DNA of 64,000 nt from CAYNHQ01 sp964397255 (GTDB taxonomy: Bacteria > Bdellovibrionota_G > JALEGL01 > DATDPG01): NCBI GenBank assembly GCA_964397255.1, contig CAYNHQ010000001.1:124001-188000 (forward strand), given 5' to 3'. The notes under the pieces are model-generated. The model worked only from the letters and a program-made list of their open reading frames with translations, did not search any database and was not told the origin of the DNA. Below, in pieces: positions 51,530 to 59,712 of the stretch (positions are counted from its first letter, which is position 1; every line of letters starts with the position of its first letter). The position numbers were made by a program, and so were the translations under genes.

Positions 51530-53059
51530 TTAGATCTCGAAGTCGATTCCTGTGGGCTTCAGGAGGCGGAGGAAACTTGTAAGTGTATTTCGAATATCTT
51601 GAACCGTTTCAGGATTTTTCGGTTCGTACGTAACGCCTTCTTCTTCAGAGATTTCGCCGTTCTTATCGTATTTCACGTTAATCGCGCCGATAAACTTGTC
51701 CTTCACCTTCTTTTCAATTCGGAGGGGTTTCCCGAATGAGGTATATGTAAACCGAATCACATTTTCCCGTTGGTCGGTCATTTGGTCGATTTTACCGTGC
51801 GCCTCATAAATCAGTTTGATCGACTGTTCCTTGCTCTTGGCAAACGTCAGATTGCCATTTTTATCGTATACAAATCGCATGCTTGTTCCATCCGATTCCG
51901 TAATTTCCTCGGGTAAATGAAAGCGGGGTTCATATTTGATTTTTGTTTTTCGTTTAAGTGAATCGGTTCGCTCCGTCAGGTTACCGTTGACATCGTACCG
52001 AAACTCTTCGCCAATCCCTTTTTCATCTTTGATCGAAACCGGCTTGCCGCAGCAGGCATTGACGGTCGTTACCGTCTTTTTTCCGCTCTTATCTGTAAAA
52101 GTGATTTGGTTGTCAGGATCATTGTAATCGTAGCGATTCTTTAACCCTTCATTGTCTTCGATCAAGGCCCAGGTTTTTTTCCCCTCTTTTCCATACTTAT
52201 ACGTTGTCACTTTCGTCCCAGGCCCGCTCTGTTTACTTACGTAACCGGTCTTGGGATCGTACGTAATTTCTGTCTTGGTGCCGTCGTTAAATGTCACGGT
52301 GGCCATCCGGTCGAGTTTGTCATACGTGAACTTGGTTGTTTCCTTATCGAGACCAAGTGCCGAAGTAAGAAGATCACGGTCGTCATATGTATACGAGAGC
52401 TTTCGCCCGACGGAATCGGTGATTTCCGTGATCTTTCCGCGGTTATTGAAGTTGAATTTCAGCCATTGATTGCACCCATCCGCCACGCGGTCGAGGTGAC
52501 TTTGCAGATCGTATGAGAAATTGAGTTCGTTAGAATTTCGGTCGACCAAGCGAACCAAGAGCCCTTTCCCGTTGTACTCCTCACGTCTACCCGACTCCGT
52601 GGTCCGAATATATCCGGAGGCTGTTTTTTCCAGCGTGCTCATTCCCCGTGACCGGGAGATATATTTTCCGCTCTTTGATGTCTTGGCGCCCTTTTTTTTC
52701 GCGCCCTCCGCCTCGACCGGCGTGTACAAATTTAAGAATCCATCCGCCTCCACGACCTCCATTCCGTTTTTTTCTCCCACGGCGATTTGAAGGTCATAGT
52801 TAAATGTCCAACCATGGCCGAAGGGGCCGTTGCGTGTCGAAAGGGAATTGTAAGAGCGATAGACTTCGAGAGGAAACCCGAAACAGGAAAGGTAATAATC
52901 TTGAATGGGCAGATAGAAATTTCCGTTTCGAACATTTACGGGATCGGGAGGAATGTGAACATGGAGAACATCCCCCATTCTTCCTCTCCCTAAGTCCGGC
53001 GGGGCCGAAAATCCCACAAGGAAAAGACTCAATAGACCTGCGACTGCTGTTCGGTACAC
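51530..53059 (-). CDS. Short secreted RHS/YD-repeat protein without visible toxin tip
   Basis: 509 residues. A signal peptide (AVAGLLSLFLVGFSAPP) leads into a DUF6531-type N-terminal module (DPVNVRNGNFYLPIQDYYL, FPLEVYRSYNSLS). About ten YD repeats follow, such as GRKLSYTYDDRDLLTSAL and GEEFRYDVNGNLTERTDS. Large RHS proteins form a beta-cocoon around a C-terminal toxin; here the core is short, the DPxGL-type cleavage motif is absent, and the end (LRLLKPTGIDFEI) shows no nuclease or other toxin domain. It may be a structural or incomplete member. It starts at the GTG at 53059, with the promoter ending eight bases upstream and no Shine-Dalgarno. Confidence 0.8.
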   Translation of the reverse strand: MYRTAVAGLLSLFLVGFSAPPDLGRGRMGDVLHVHIPPDPVNVRNGNFYLPIQDYYLSCFGFPLEVYRSYNSLSTRNGPFGHGWTFNYDLQIAVGEKNGMEVVEADGFLNLYTPVEAEGAKKKGAKTSKSGKYISRSRGMSTLEKTASGYIRTTESGRREEYNGKGLLVRLVDRNSNELNFSYDLQSHLDRVADGCNQWLKFNFNNRGKITEITDSVGRKLSYTYDDRDLLTSALGLDKETTKFTYDKLDRMATVTFNDGTKTEITYDPKTGYVSKQSGPGTKVTTYKYGKEGKKTWALIEDNEGLKNRYDYNDPDNQITFTDKSGKKTVTTVNACCGKPVSIKDEKGIGEEFRYDVNGNLTERTDSLKRKTKIKYEPRFHLPEEITESDGTSMRFVYDKNGNLTFAKSKEQSIKLIYEAHGKIDQMTDQRENVIRFTYTSFGKPLRIEKKVKDKFIGAINVKYDKNGEISEEEGVTYEPKNPETVQDIRNTLTSFLRLLKPTGIDFEI

Positions 53060-53067
53060 GGCCTACA

Positions 53068-53095
53068 ATTATTGACTGCGCCGAAATAAAGTCAA
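53068..53095 (-). promoter_or_regulatory. Promoter of the RHS gene, close to the start codon
   Basis: Minus strand: TTGACT (53095-53090), 16-base spacer, AATAAT (53073-53068), eight bases, then GTG at 53059. No Shine-Dalgarno, so the mRNA would be leaderless or nearly so. Confidence 0.5.
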
Positions 53096-53100
53096 CGGAG

Positions 53101-53547
53101 TTACCAATGTTTAATCGTTTCTCTCGCTTTGGCGAAATCGAAAGGACGAAGCATCGGAGAGCGAATATTGGCGTGACAATCTTGGCACCGTTTTTCATTT
53201 GCCGGCTCGAGTCCACCCGGTTTTTCATTGGATGTTCCCTTTTGGGAAGCCAGTTGCACATGCTTTTCTCCCGCGCCGTGGCAGGCCTCACATTGAACGT
53301 TGGAAAGGCGAAAATCCTTTAAATTCGCGGCCGCATCTGTCGCATGACAGAAGAGGCAACGAAGCTCTCCCTTCTTGTCATCGGAAAGGTGCATTTGCGC
53401 CATCGCATGTCCTGATCCAGCCCAAATCTCATAGGCCTTCTCATGGCAGGGTTTGCAAGCTTCCGCACCGACAAAACGCCGGTCGCGGGCCAAACTAGGT
53501 GAAGAAGAAACAACCCAAAAGAGAAGGGTAAAAAAATAAATCTTCAT
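53101..53547 (-). CDS. Tetraheme c-type cytochrome (cytochrome c554-like)
   Basis: 148 residues with a signal peptide (IYFFTLLFWVVSSSPSLA) and four CxxCH motifs: CKPCH, CLFCH, CEACH and CQDCH. The FVGAEACKPCHEKAYEIWAGSGHAMA beginning (split here as FVGAEACKPCH and EIWAGSGHAMA) is typical of cytochrome c554/c-type proteins, where the His in SGHA is a distal ligand. It is periplasmic and would carry electrons. It is the last gene of the ribE-ribBA-ribH-nusB-M17N operon, overlapping the upstream gene by 4 bases. No dedicated partner is next to it. Confidence 0.88.
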   Translation of the reverse strand: MKIYFFTLLFWVVSSSPSLARDRRFVGAEACKPCHEKAYEIWAGSGHAMAQMHLSDDKKGELRCLFCHATDAAANLKDFRLSNVQCEACHGAGEKHVQLASQKGTSNEKPGGLEPANEKRCQDCHANIRSPMLRPFDFAKARETIKHW

Positions 53548-54059
53548 GCAGCTCGATGCTCTTTGACCGTACCGGGGACATGAAAAGGAACATACTCGAG
53601 TGGCCGAACCGCTGATGCATCAACCCAATGAATCGTGGTCGAAGGCTCGAACTTGGCCTGTCGCATCGACTCAATCAAGGTCCGTTCCGTATCATCCGGC
53701 GCGCGGCCATCCATGGCTTGAGGGACGCAAAGTGCGACCTCTATAGAATGCAGTTTCGAAATGGAAGTTCCCAGCTTAAATCCGAGATTAAGCGCACGTG
53801 CAAGTGTAAAGTCCTCTTTTTTTCCTAATCCGACGAGAAGCCACCGGCGCGCCGAAACTCTTCCCTCCACCGGAATCAATGTTCGTTCATCGAGCGAACC
53901 ACGAATCGTTTGATCAATTAATTTTCGAGAGAGGAAGCCATTGAGCCGCCAATCGATCAGGCCGGAAAGTCCTTTTGGGGGACGCTCGTTTTCAAAGATC
54001 GTCGAAATCACAAGATCGACGGTTAGGTCATCCAGCATTTTTCCTCGTTCCACTCTCAT
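53544..54059 (-). CDS. Stand-alone leucyl-aminopeptidase (M17) N-terminal domain
   Basis: 171 residues resembling only the non-catalytic N-terminal domain of M17 aminopeptidases: VDLVISTIFENERPPKGL, GSLDERTLIPVEGRVSARRW, LLVGLGKKEDFTLARALNLG. The metal-binding catalytic domain is missing altogether. In PepA the N-domain mediates hexamer contacts and DNA binding; a stand-alone copy may have a regulatory or binding role. It overlaps nusB upstream and the tetraheme cytochrome downstream by 4 bases each. Confidence 0.7.
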   Translation of the reverse strand: MRVERGKMLDDLTVDLVISTIFENERPPKGLSGLIDWRLNGFLSRKLIDQTIRGSLDERTLIPVEGRVSARRWLLVGLGKKEDFTLARALNLGFKLGTSISKLHSIEVALCVPQAMDGRAPDDTERTLIESMRQAKFEPSTTIHWVDASAVRPLEYVPFHVPGTVKEHRAA

Positions 54060-54466
54060 GCCGTTCGCACTTTCTTTGAAATCCGGTCCAATATGCCGTT
54101 GACAAACAACCCCGTATCGCTTTCCCCGTACTTTTTCCCCAGTTCAATCGCTTCGTCAATGGCTACGGCTGAGGGAACCTCAGGGGTGTGGCAAATTTCA
54201 TAGGTGCCTAGACGTAAAATATTTCTATCGATCCGAGGCATTCGCGAAGGTTTCCAATGATCGGAAAACTCGGAAATCAATGCATCGAGATTCCCGCAGT
54301 TTTTCTCCACCCCTTCCACTAAATTACGGACAAACGGAAAATCGCCCGGATCATTCTTAAAATTCTCCGTAAAAAGGGAAAGAGCTTGGTCGGAGTTTGT
54401 TTTGCTCATATCCATAAAGAAGAGAATCTGAAGCGCCTGTTCACGTGCATTCGTTCGGCTCGGCAT
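54056..54466 (-). CDS. nusB: Transcription antitermination factor NusB
   Basis: 136 residues, the usual size. Conserved segments are SRTNAREQALQILFFMD at the start, DHWKPSRMPRIDRNILRLGTYEI in the middle and VAIDEAIELGKKYGESDTGLFVNGILD near the end, all typical of NusB. It binds boxA RNA with S10 and promotes antitermination of rRNA operons. It follows ribH by three bases, the common ribH-nusB order. Confidence 0.95.
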   Translation of the reverse strand: MPSRTNAREQALQILFFMDMSKTNSDQALSLFTENFKNDPGDFPFVRNLVEGVEKNCGNLDALISEFSDHWKPSRMPRIDRNILRLGTYEICHTPEVPSAVAIDEAIELGKKYGESDTGLFVNGILDRISKKVRTA

Positions 54467-54469
54467 GGC

Positions 54470-54943
54470 TTACTCTTTTTCCGTTAAGAGGGCGAGTTCC
54501 ACAGCTGCGCGAGCGGCATCCTCACCCTTGTTTCCCTGATCCCCCCCCGACCGGGCCAGCGCCTGTTCGAGGGTATCCACAGTCAAGACTCCAAATGACA
54601 CGGCTACACCCGTCTCTCTACCTACAGCGTCTAAGGCAACTGCCACCATTCGAGCAATGACGTCAAAATGGACCGTTTCTCCCCGGATCAAGCAGCCCAA
54701 GGGTACAATCGCACGATATTTTTTGGTTTTTGCCAGGCGGCTCGCAGCCTGTGAAAGCTCATAGGAGCCGCTCACCCAGTAAAGATCGATGGCCTCTTCG
54801 GCTACTCCCGCGGAAAGGAGAGTTTTTGACGCTCCTTCCACCAAACGCTTTGTCACCACTTCATTCCAGCGGCTGGCGATAATCGCCACGTTTCCAAAGC
54901 GAGAAGAGACTTTGATCTCCCCCAATCCTCTGGTCTTATTCAT
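54470..54943 (-). CDS. ribH: 6,7-dimethyl-8-ribityllumazine synthase
   Basis: 157 residues. It joins the ribA-derived pyrimidine with the four-carbon unit from RibB to give lumazine, the substrate of riboflavin synthase. Visible motifs are IIASRWNEVVTKRLVEGA, VSGSYELSQAASRLA, VPLGCLIRGETVHFDVIA (with the catalytic His in the HFD segment) and VSFGVLTVDTLEQALAR. Its start overlaps the ribBA stop by 4 bases. Confidence 0.95.
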   Translation of the reverse strand: MNKTRGLGEIKVSSRFGNVAIIASRWNEVVTKRLVEGASKTLLSAGVAEEAIDLYWVSGSYELSQAASRLAKTKKYRAIVPLGCLIRGETVHFDVIARMVAVALDAVGRETGVAVSFGVLTVDTLEQALARSGGDQGNKGEDAARAAVELALLTEKE

Positions 54944-56151
54944 TTTTGGATCCCGACCAAAAGATGGCCCAGACGCTCTTTTTTGGTCCGAAGATAGTGA
55001 ACGTTAGAAGCATTCGGAGGAATTTCAATCGGCAGGCGCTCCACAACGTCGAGGCCGAACCCTTCGAGGCCGACAATTTTTCGGGGGTTATTTGTCAGGA
55101 GTTTCATCTTGCGCACTCCGACTGCCTTTAAAATCTGGGCTCCGACACCGTACTCCCGAAGATCGGCTTTGAAACCCAGTTTTTCATTCGCCGTAATCGT
55201 GTCATGGCCCTTGTCTTGTAGGTCGTAGGCTCGGATTTTATTGACCAGGCCGATCCCTCTTCCTTCCTGGCGGATGTAAAGAAGGACACCTGAGCGCGCC
55301 ATTGAAATCAACGTCATCGCCTTGTGGAGTTGGTCGCGGCAATCACATCGGAGCGATCCCAAAACATCTCCCGTAAAACATTCAGAGTGCACCCGTACGA
55401 GGGTGGGTCGATCGGGCCTAATTTTCCCCCGAATGAGAGCGACATGGAGGAATTTATTCAATCGATCTTCAAAGAGGCGAACCTGAAAATCTTTCGCGAA
55501 CGTGCTTGGAAGCTTCGCCGCGGCAACTTCCTCGATAAGGGATTCGCTCGCAAGGCGATAGGCGATAATGTCGGCGATGGTGACGATCGGAATCTTATGC
55601 CGACGGGAAAATCGTTTAAGGTCGGGCATTCGTGCCATCGTTCCATCCGATCGCATGACCTCACAAATCACGGCCGCCGGCTTTAAGCCCGCCAGGCGAG
55701 CTAGATCGACAGAACCCTCGGTCTGCCCTGTGCGGACCAGAACTCCCCCTGTTCGCGCGCGCAGAGGAAACACATGCCCCGGTCGCGCCAAGTCCTCCGC
55801 GGTCGTCCTTTCCGAAATGGCGGTTCGGATCGTATGGGCTCGATCCTTGGCGGAAATTCCGGTCGTTACTCCTTTTTTCGCTTCAATCGAAACGGTAAAC
55901 GCCGTCCGAAAATTCGACGTATTTTGTTCCACCATCAGTGGAAGATTCAATTTTTCGCAGCGTTCTTCCGTCATCGCGAGGCAAATGAGTCCTCTGCCAT
56001 GTTTCGCCATAAAATTGATGGCTGTCGGCGTTACTTTCTCGGCCGCAATAGCGAGATCCCCTTCATTTTCGCGATCTCTGTCGTCGACAATGATCACCAT
56101 CTTTCCATTGCGGAAAACGCGGAGCGCCTCTTCGACTCGATTCCGGCTCAT
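54940..56151 (-). CDS. ribBA: Bifunctional DHBP synthase / GTP cyclohydrolase II
   Basis: 403 residues. Residues 1-200 are DHBP synthase (RibB): DDRDRENEGDLAIAAE, HGRGLICLAM and RPGHVFPLRA motifs. Residues about 205-400 are GTP cyclohydrolase II (RibA): the zinc cysteines in ECFTGDVLGSLRCDCRDQL, then LLYIRQEGRGIGLVNKIRAY and LREYGVGAQIL. It supplies both precursors of riboflavin. Both its ends overlap the neighbouring rib genes by 4 bases. Confidence 0.95.
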   Translation of the reverse strand: MSRNRVEEALRVFRNGKMVIIVDDRDRENEGDLAIAAEKVTPTAINFMAKHGRGLICLAMTEERCEKLNLPLMVEQNTSNFRTAFTVSIEAKKGVTTGISAKDRAHTIRTAISERTTAEDLARPGHVFPLRARTGGVLVRTGQTEGSVDLARLAGLKPAAVICEVMRSDGTMARMPDLKRFSRRHKIPIVTIADIIAYRLASESLIEEVAAAKLPSTFAKDFQVRLFEDRLNKFLHVALIRGKIRPDRPTLVRVHSECFTGDVLGSLRCDCRDQLHKAMTLISMARSGVLLYIRQEGRGIGLVNKIRAYDLQDKGHDTITANEKLGFKADLREYGVGAQILKAVGVRKMKLLTNNPRKIVGLEGFGLDVVERLPIEIPPNASNVHYLRTKKERLGHLLVGIQK

Positions 56152-56735
56152 GGGGTTCGCTCCAAAAGGGCGCGTTCCACGTATTTTGCTAGCAAATCAA
56201 ACTCAAGATTCACTTCATCCCCTTTTCTCTTTTCACCTATCGTGGTGACTTTGGAAGTGTGTGGGATCACCGTAAAGGAAAAACCGTTCGAATCGACATC
56301 ATTAATGGTGAAGCTGATGCCGTCCAAAGCCACCGATCCCTTTTCGGCGGTCCATCGGCGAGTGGTGGAAGGAGCATCGATCCAAAAGAAGCGATTTCCA
56401 TTCTCCATTTCCTGGAAGGATCGAACAGCGCCTATCCCATCAATATGACCGGAGACAAAGTGCCCATCCACCCTCTCGCCCATCTGAAGGCTACGTTCGA
56501 GATTAACCCGATCTCCCACTCTTTTATTCTGAAATGTTGTTCGGGAAAGAGTTTCCGGGGAAAGTTCAAAGGTTGCTAGGTTCCCTTCCAGAAAGGCAAT
56601 GGTGAGGCAACAGCCATTGACTGAAATGCTTTGACCTAAATTTAGCTCCTTTGGATTCCAAGGGAGCTCGAGAGCCAGGCGACCCCGATCGATGGACCGG
56701 ATCACCCCAATCTTTTCAATAATTCCAGTAAACAT
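56148..56735 (-). CDS. ribE: Riboflavin synthase alpha chain
   Basis: 195 residues with two similar lumazine-binding halves. The start MFTGIIEKIGVIRSI is the family signature; LGQSISVNGCCLTI and GDRVNLERSL occur in the first half, and VSGHIDGIGAV, VALDGISFTINDV and KGDEVNLEFDLLAKYVE in the second. It dismutates lumazine to riboflavin. GGGAG precedes the ATG, unlike several other operon-leading genes here, and TATAAG about 25 bases upstream is a possible -10. No RFN/FMN riboswitch is visible in 56736-56878. It is the first gene of a six-gene, tightly overlapped operon. Confidence 0.95.
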   Translation of the reverse strand: MFTGIIEKIGVIRSIDRGRLALELPWNPKELNLGQSISVNGCCLTIAFLEGNLATFELSPETLSRTTFQNKRVGDRVNLERSLQMGERVDGHFVSGHIDGIGAVRSFQEMENGNRFFWIDAPSTTRRWTAEKGSVALDGISFTINDVDSNGFSFTVIPHTSKVTTIGEKRKGDEVNLEFDLLAKYVERALLERTP

Positions 56736-56878
56736 TCAAAGATCTCCCGTAAGTCGCGGCCTTATAACAGATGGAGGGAGAGGAAGGAAGGAGGCTGAAA
56801 TTCTTGCGACGAAGCCATTTTTTGCGTAACACGTTCTTTATAGAATCTTTACAAACGGACACCACGTAGGGGGATAAG

Positions 56879-58729
56879 ATGAGGGGATTTTTTGCTGCCT
56901 TTTTTGGGGGGTTAGCCTTTTTAGTCTCAGCGCAGGGAGGGGAGAAGTACGAAATTCAGAACCACTCATTCGCCACCTCAGATGCCGTTGTAAAGGATAT
57001 TGACCTCAATCTAACTGTTGATTTTGATGCCAAGAAAATCATCGGTGTTGCCCACCTAACAATCGACGCGAAAGAAGATGCCAAGGCGCTTTATCTGGAT
57101 ACCAGCGAAATGGCGATTAAAGAGGTTACGCTTGGGAAATCGGGAAAGCCGACCCCCTGGAAATTGGGCGACGAAGTTGAGTTTGTTGGAAAGCCCCTGG
57201 TTATAACCCTCGAACCCAAAACAACCGAAGTGAACGTTTCGTACGAGACCTTACCGAAAGCGACCGGACTTCAATGGCTCGAGCCCTCTCAGACGGCGGG
57301 GAAAAAACTTCCTTATTTATTCACTCAGTCCGAACCGACCCACGCGAGAACATGGATTCCCTGCCAAGATACGCCTTCCGTTCGTGTCACCTATTCCGCT
57401 TCCGTGCGCGTACCGAAAGGAATGTTGGCGATCATGAGTGCCGAAAACCCGACGAAGAAAACTAAAGTCGGAATCTATCAATTCAAAATGAAAGAGCCGA
57501 TCCCTTCGTATCTCTTGGCCCTGGCAGTGGGCGACATCGCATTTGAGCCGATCGGTAAAAGAGCGGGAGTTTATTCCGAGCCTTCGGTTGTGAAAGCTGC
57601 GGCGAAAGAATTTCGAGATCTTCCCGCCATGATGGATTCAGTGGAAAGGCTTTATGGCCCTTATCGCTGGGATCGTTACGATGTTCTCGTTCTTCCGCCC
57701 AGTTTTCCCTGGGGAGGGATGGAAAATCCGCGCCTGACTTTCTTGAATCCCACGGTCATCGCAGGGGACCGATCATTGGTGGCGACGGCAGCGCACGAGC
57801 TGGCGCATTCTTGGTCCGGAAATTTAGTGACAAATGCCTCCTGGGACGATGTTTGGCTCAACGAAGGGGTCACTACGTACGTTCAAGGGCGAATCGTAGA
57901 GGCGGTTTATGGCAAAGAGCGGGCTGACATGGAGGCTCTCATTGGCCTTCACGATCTTACCGAGGCTTATGGAGATAAAGAGCTGAAAGACACCGATCGG
58001 TCACTAAAACTTAACCTCAAGGGCCGAGATGCGGAAGATGCTTTTACAAATGTTCCCTATGAGAAGGGAGCCATCTTTCTGCGAATGTTAGAAGAAACCT
58101 ATGGCCGCGCGGAGTGGGACGGTTATTTGCGAAATTATTTTGATCGACATGTTTTTCAACCGATGACCACCGAGGAATTTCTTTCCGATCTCGATACGAA
58201 TCTCATTTCCAAGCATCCTGAAAAGAAAGACCAGCTTCAGTTAAAGGCTTGGGTTTATGGTCCGACTCTTCCGTCCAATGTTCCGACGATTACTTCGAAA
58301 GCCTTTGTCACGGTAGACGCCGAAAATGAGCGATGGAAAAGTGGGACAAAAGCAAGAGAACTCAATACAAAAGGGTGGGTTACCGCCCAATGGCTCCGAT
58401 TCATTTCAAACCTTCCGTCGGAAATCTCCCATGAACGGATGGCCGATTTGGATCGCGCTTTCGGATTCACCAAGGGCGGAAATGCCGAAATTTTGACGGT
58501 TTGGTTTACGAGCGCCATTCGAAATCGATATGAACCCGCGTATGAATCCATTGAAAATTTCCTCACTCATATTGGAAGGCAAAAATTCCTTCGACCACTT
58601 TACAAGGAATTCGCCAAGACGCCGGAGGGAACCGAACTCGCCAAAAAAATTTATACGAAGGCTCGTCCCGGATATCACGCCATTGCTCAGACCACCGTCG
58701 ATAAGATTCTAAAATGGTCAGGCTCGTAA
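56879..58729 (+). CDS. Secreted M1-family aminopeptidase (leukotriene-A4-hydrolase-like)
   Basis: 616 residues. The N-terminal signal peptide (FFAAFFGGLAFLVSAQG) is followed by the M1 beta domain. The catalytic zinc motif is HELAHSWSGNLVTN (about residue 305), with the second Glu ligand 18 residues on in WLNEGVTTYVQ. The exopeptidase motif GGMEN is seen in WGGMENPRLTF. A C-terminal helical domain of LTA4-hydrolase type follows. AGGGGGATAAG is a strong ribosome binding site. It cleaves N-terminal residues of peptides in the periplasm or outside. It is divergent from ribE. Confidence 0.92.
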   Translation: MRGFFAAFFGGLAFLVSAQGGEKYEIQNHSFATSDAVVKDIDLNLTVDFDAKKIIGVAHLTIDAKEDAKALYLDTSEMAIKEVTLGKSGKPTPWKLGDEVEFVGKPLVITLEPKTTEVNVSYETLPKATGLQWLEPSQTAGKKLPYLFTQSEPTHARTWIPCQDTPSVRVTYSASVRVPKGMLAIMSAENPTKKTKVGIYQFKMKEPIPSYLLALAVGDIAFEPIGKRAGVYSEPSVVKAAAKEFRDLPAMMDSVERLYGPYRWDRYDVLVLPPSFPWGGMENPRLTFLNPTVIAGDRSLVATAAHELAHSWSGNLVTNASWDDVWLNEGVTTYVQGRIVEAVYGKERADMEALIGLHDLTEAYGDKELKDTDRSLKLNLKGRDAEDAFTNVPYEKGAIFLRMLEETYGRAEWDGYLRNYFDRHVFQPMTTEEFLSDLDTNLISKHPEKKDQLQLKAWVYGPTLPSNVPTITSKAFVTVDAENERWKSGTKARELNTKGWVTAQWLRFISNLPSEISHERMADLDRAFGFTKGGNAEILTVWFTSAIRNRYEPAYESIENFLTHIGRQKFLRPLYKEFAKTPEGTELAKKIYTKARPGYHAIAQTTVDKILKWSGS

Positions 58730-58744
58730 GAGACTAAGCCCAGC

Positions 58745-58773
58745 TTGACATTCTTACCCCCTAAGCATAATAT
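58745..58773 (+). promoter_or_regulatory. Promoter of the second AbiE-like pair, close to the start codon
   Basis: TTGACA (58745-58750), 17-base spacer, TAATAT (58768-58773), six bases, then ATG at 58780. The GGAGA between them is too close to the ATG to be an ideal ribosome binding site, and transcription should start at the ATG. Confidence 0.55.
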
Positions 58774-58779
58774 TGGAGA

Positions 58780-59142
58780 ATGAAGAAGAGCTTTTTTGAG
58801 GAATCCGGCCGCCGGGGTGGGCGCTTGCGTGCTCGAAATCTATCTCCCGGGCGACGATCGGAGATCGCATCAAAAGCTGCCCGTGCACGCTGGAACATTG
58901 CGACTGGTTGGATGAAAAGCGTACGTTTTGAAACGGCTGATTTTACGAACCCGGCCTATTTGGAGGAATTATTGCAAGAAGGTTCGCTTCATGACTGGCG
59001 GTCGCTTTATGAGGAGATCGCTGACCGTCCCTTTGGCGATGTGGCCCGGACTCTTGAAAAAGTACTTTCATCATCCGACTATTATGGAGTTACTCCCCTA
59101 TGGAAGGGCCTTCTTTCGACGGTTCAGCACGCATTCCGGTGA
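58780..59142 (+). CDS. Putative antitoxin-like protein of an AbiE-like pair
   Basis: 120 residues. The basic N-terminal segment (GRRGGRLRARNLSPGRRSEI, then ASKAARARW) is a motif common to small bacterial proteins next to AbiEii-like nucleotidyltransferases. The C-terminal part contains GSLHDWRSLYEEIADRPFGD. No DNA-binding fold can be proved. It is followed with a 4-base GTGA overlap by the nucleotidyltransferase-like gene. A strong promoter lies directly before its ATG, so this pair is transcribed on its own. Confidence 0.55.
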   Translation: MKKSFFEESGRRGGRLRARNLSPGRRSEIASKAARARWNIATGWMKSVRFETADFTNPAYLEELLQEGSLHDWRSLYEEIADRPFGDVARTLEKVLSSSDYYGVTPLWKGLLSTVQHAFR

Positions 59143-59699
59143 AGAAATCGCAAAAAGGAACTTACAAGCATTTACCCGACTGGGAACGGCTTCTCTCCGC
59201 CCTAATACTCAGTGAAGTGGAAAAAGAAGCGGGTTGGCAAACAAAAAGGTTGGAAGTCCCTGTGATGATTCTTGGAAATTTCAAAGGCATACGCACGGGG
59301 ATTCGGCAATTAATACGCTCGGCACCACTCGAAACGACAACCGTGCGGGGTTTAAAGATTCCAACTATTGAGGAAATGATCCGAATCAAAGCTTATTTGA
59401 TTGTTCGGCGTAACACGGCTCGAGATTTCATTGATTTTGTCGCACTCTTCGATCATCTAGGAGTTAAAAAGGCGCAAGAAACTCTCGCCTCGCTCGATCA
59501 TCTTTATCCCCAGAAAGGGGGAAATTCAATTACGCAGCAACTTGCCATCCAATTAGCCGAACCCAAACCATGGGATCTTTCCAAAACAAATCTAGTCGAT
59601 TACAAAGCGTTAAAAGACCCCTATAAGAATTGGAGCGAGATTAAGCATCGTGCCAGCGTTGCCGGTCAGAAGATCATACTGAATAAATTTTCGAGCTAA
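59139..59699 (+). CDS. AbiEii-like nucleotidyltransferase homologue lacking the catalytic GG/DxD motif
   Basis: 186 residues from the GTG at 59139, which overlaps the preceding stop by 4 bases (an ATG at 59100 adds 13 residues). The part TVRGLKIPTIEEMIRIKAYL then RRNTARDFIDFVALFDHLG matches the C-terminal region of AbiEii/DUF1814 nucleotidyltransferases. The N-terminal glycine pair and the Asp-x-Asp motif are not visible, so the protein is either a divergent member or catalytically dead. The last 60 residues (WDLSKTNLVDYKALKDPYKN) are unrecognised. Confidence 0.55.
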   Translation: MKKSQKGTYKHLPDWERLLSALILSEVEKEAGWQTKRLEVPVMILGNFKGIRTGIRQLIRSAPLETTTVRGLKIPTIEEMIRIKAYLIVRRNTARDFIDFVALFDHLGVKKAQETLASLDHLYPQKGGNSITQQLAIQLAEPKPWDLSKTNLVDYKALKDPYKNWSEIKHRASVAGQKIILNKFSS

Positions 59700-59712
59700 G
59701 GTTTGAAATGCC

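Noticed and set aside
56736..56878. Possible FMN (RFN) riboswitch before ribE
   Set aside because: None of the conserved RFN segments can be read on the ribE strand; the leader is short.
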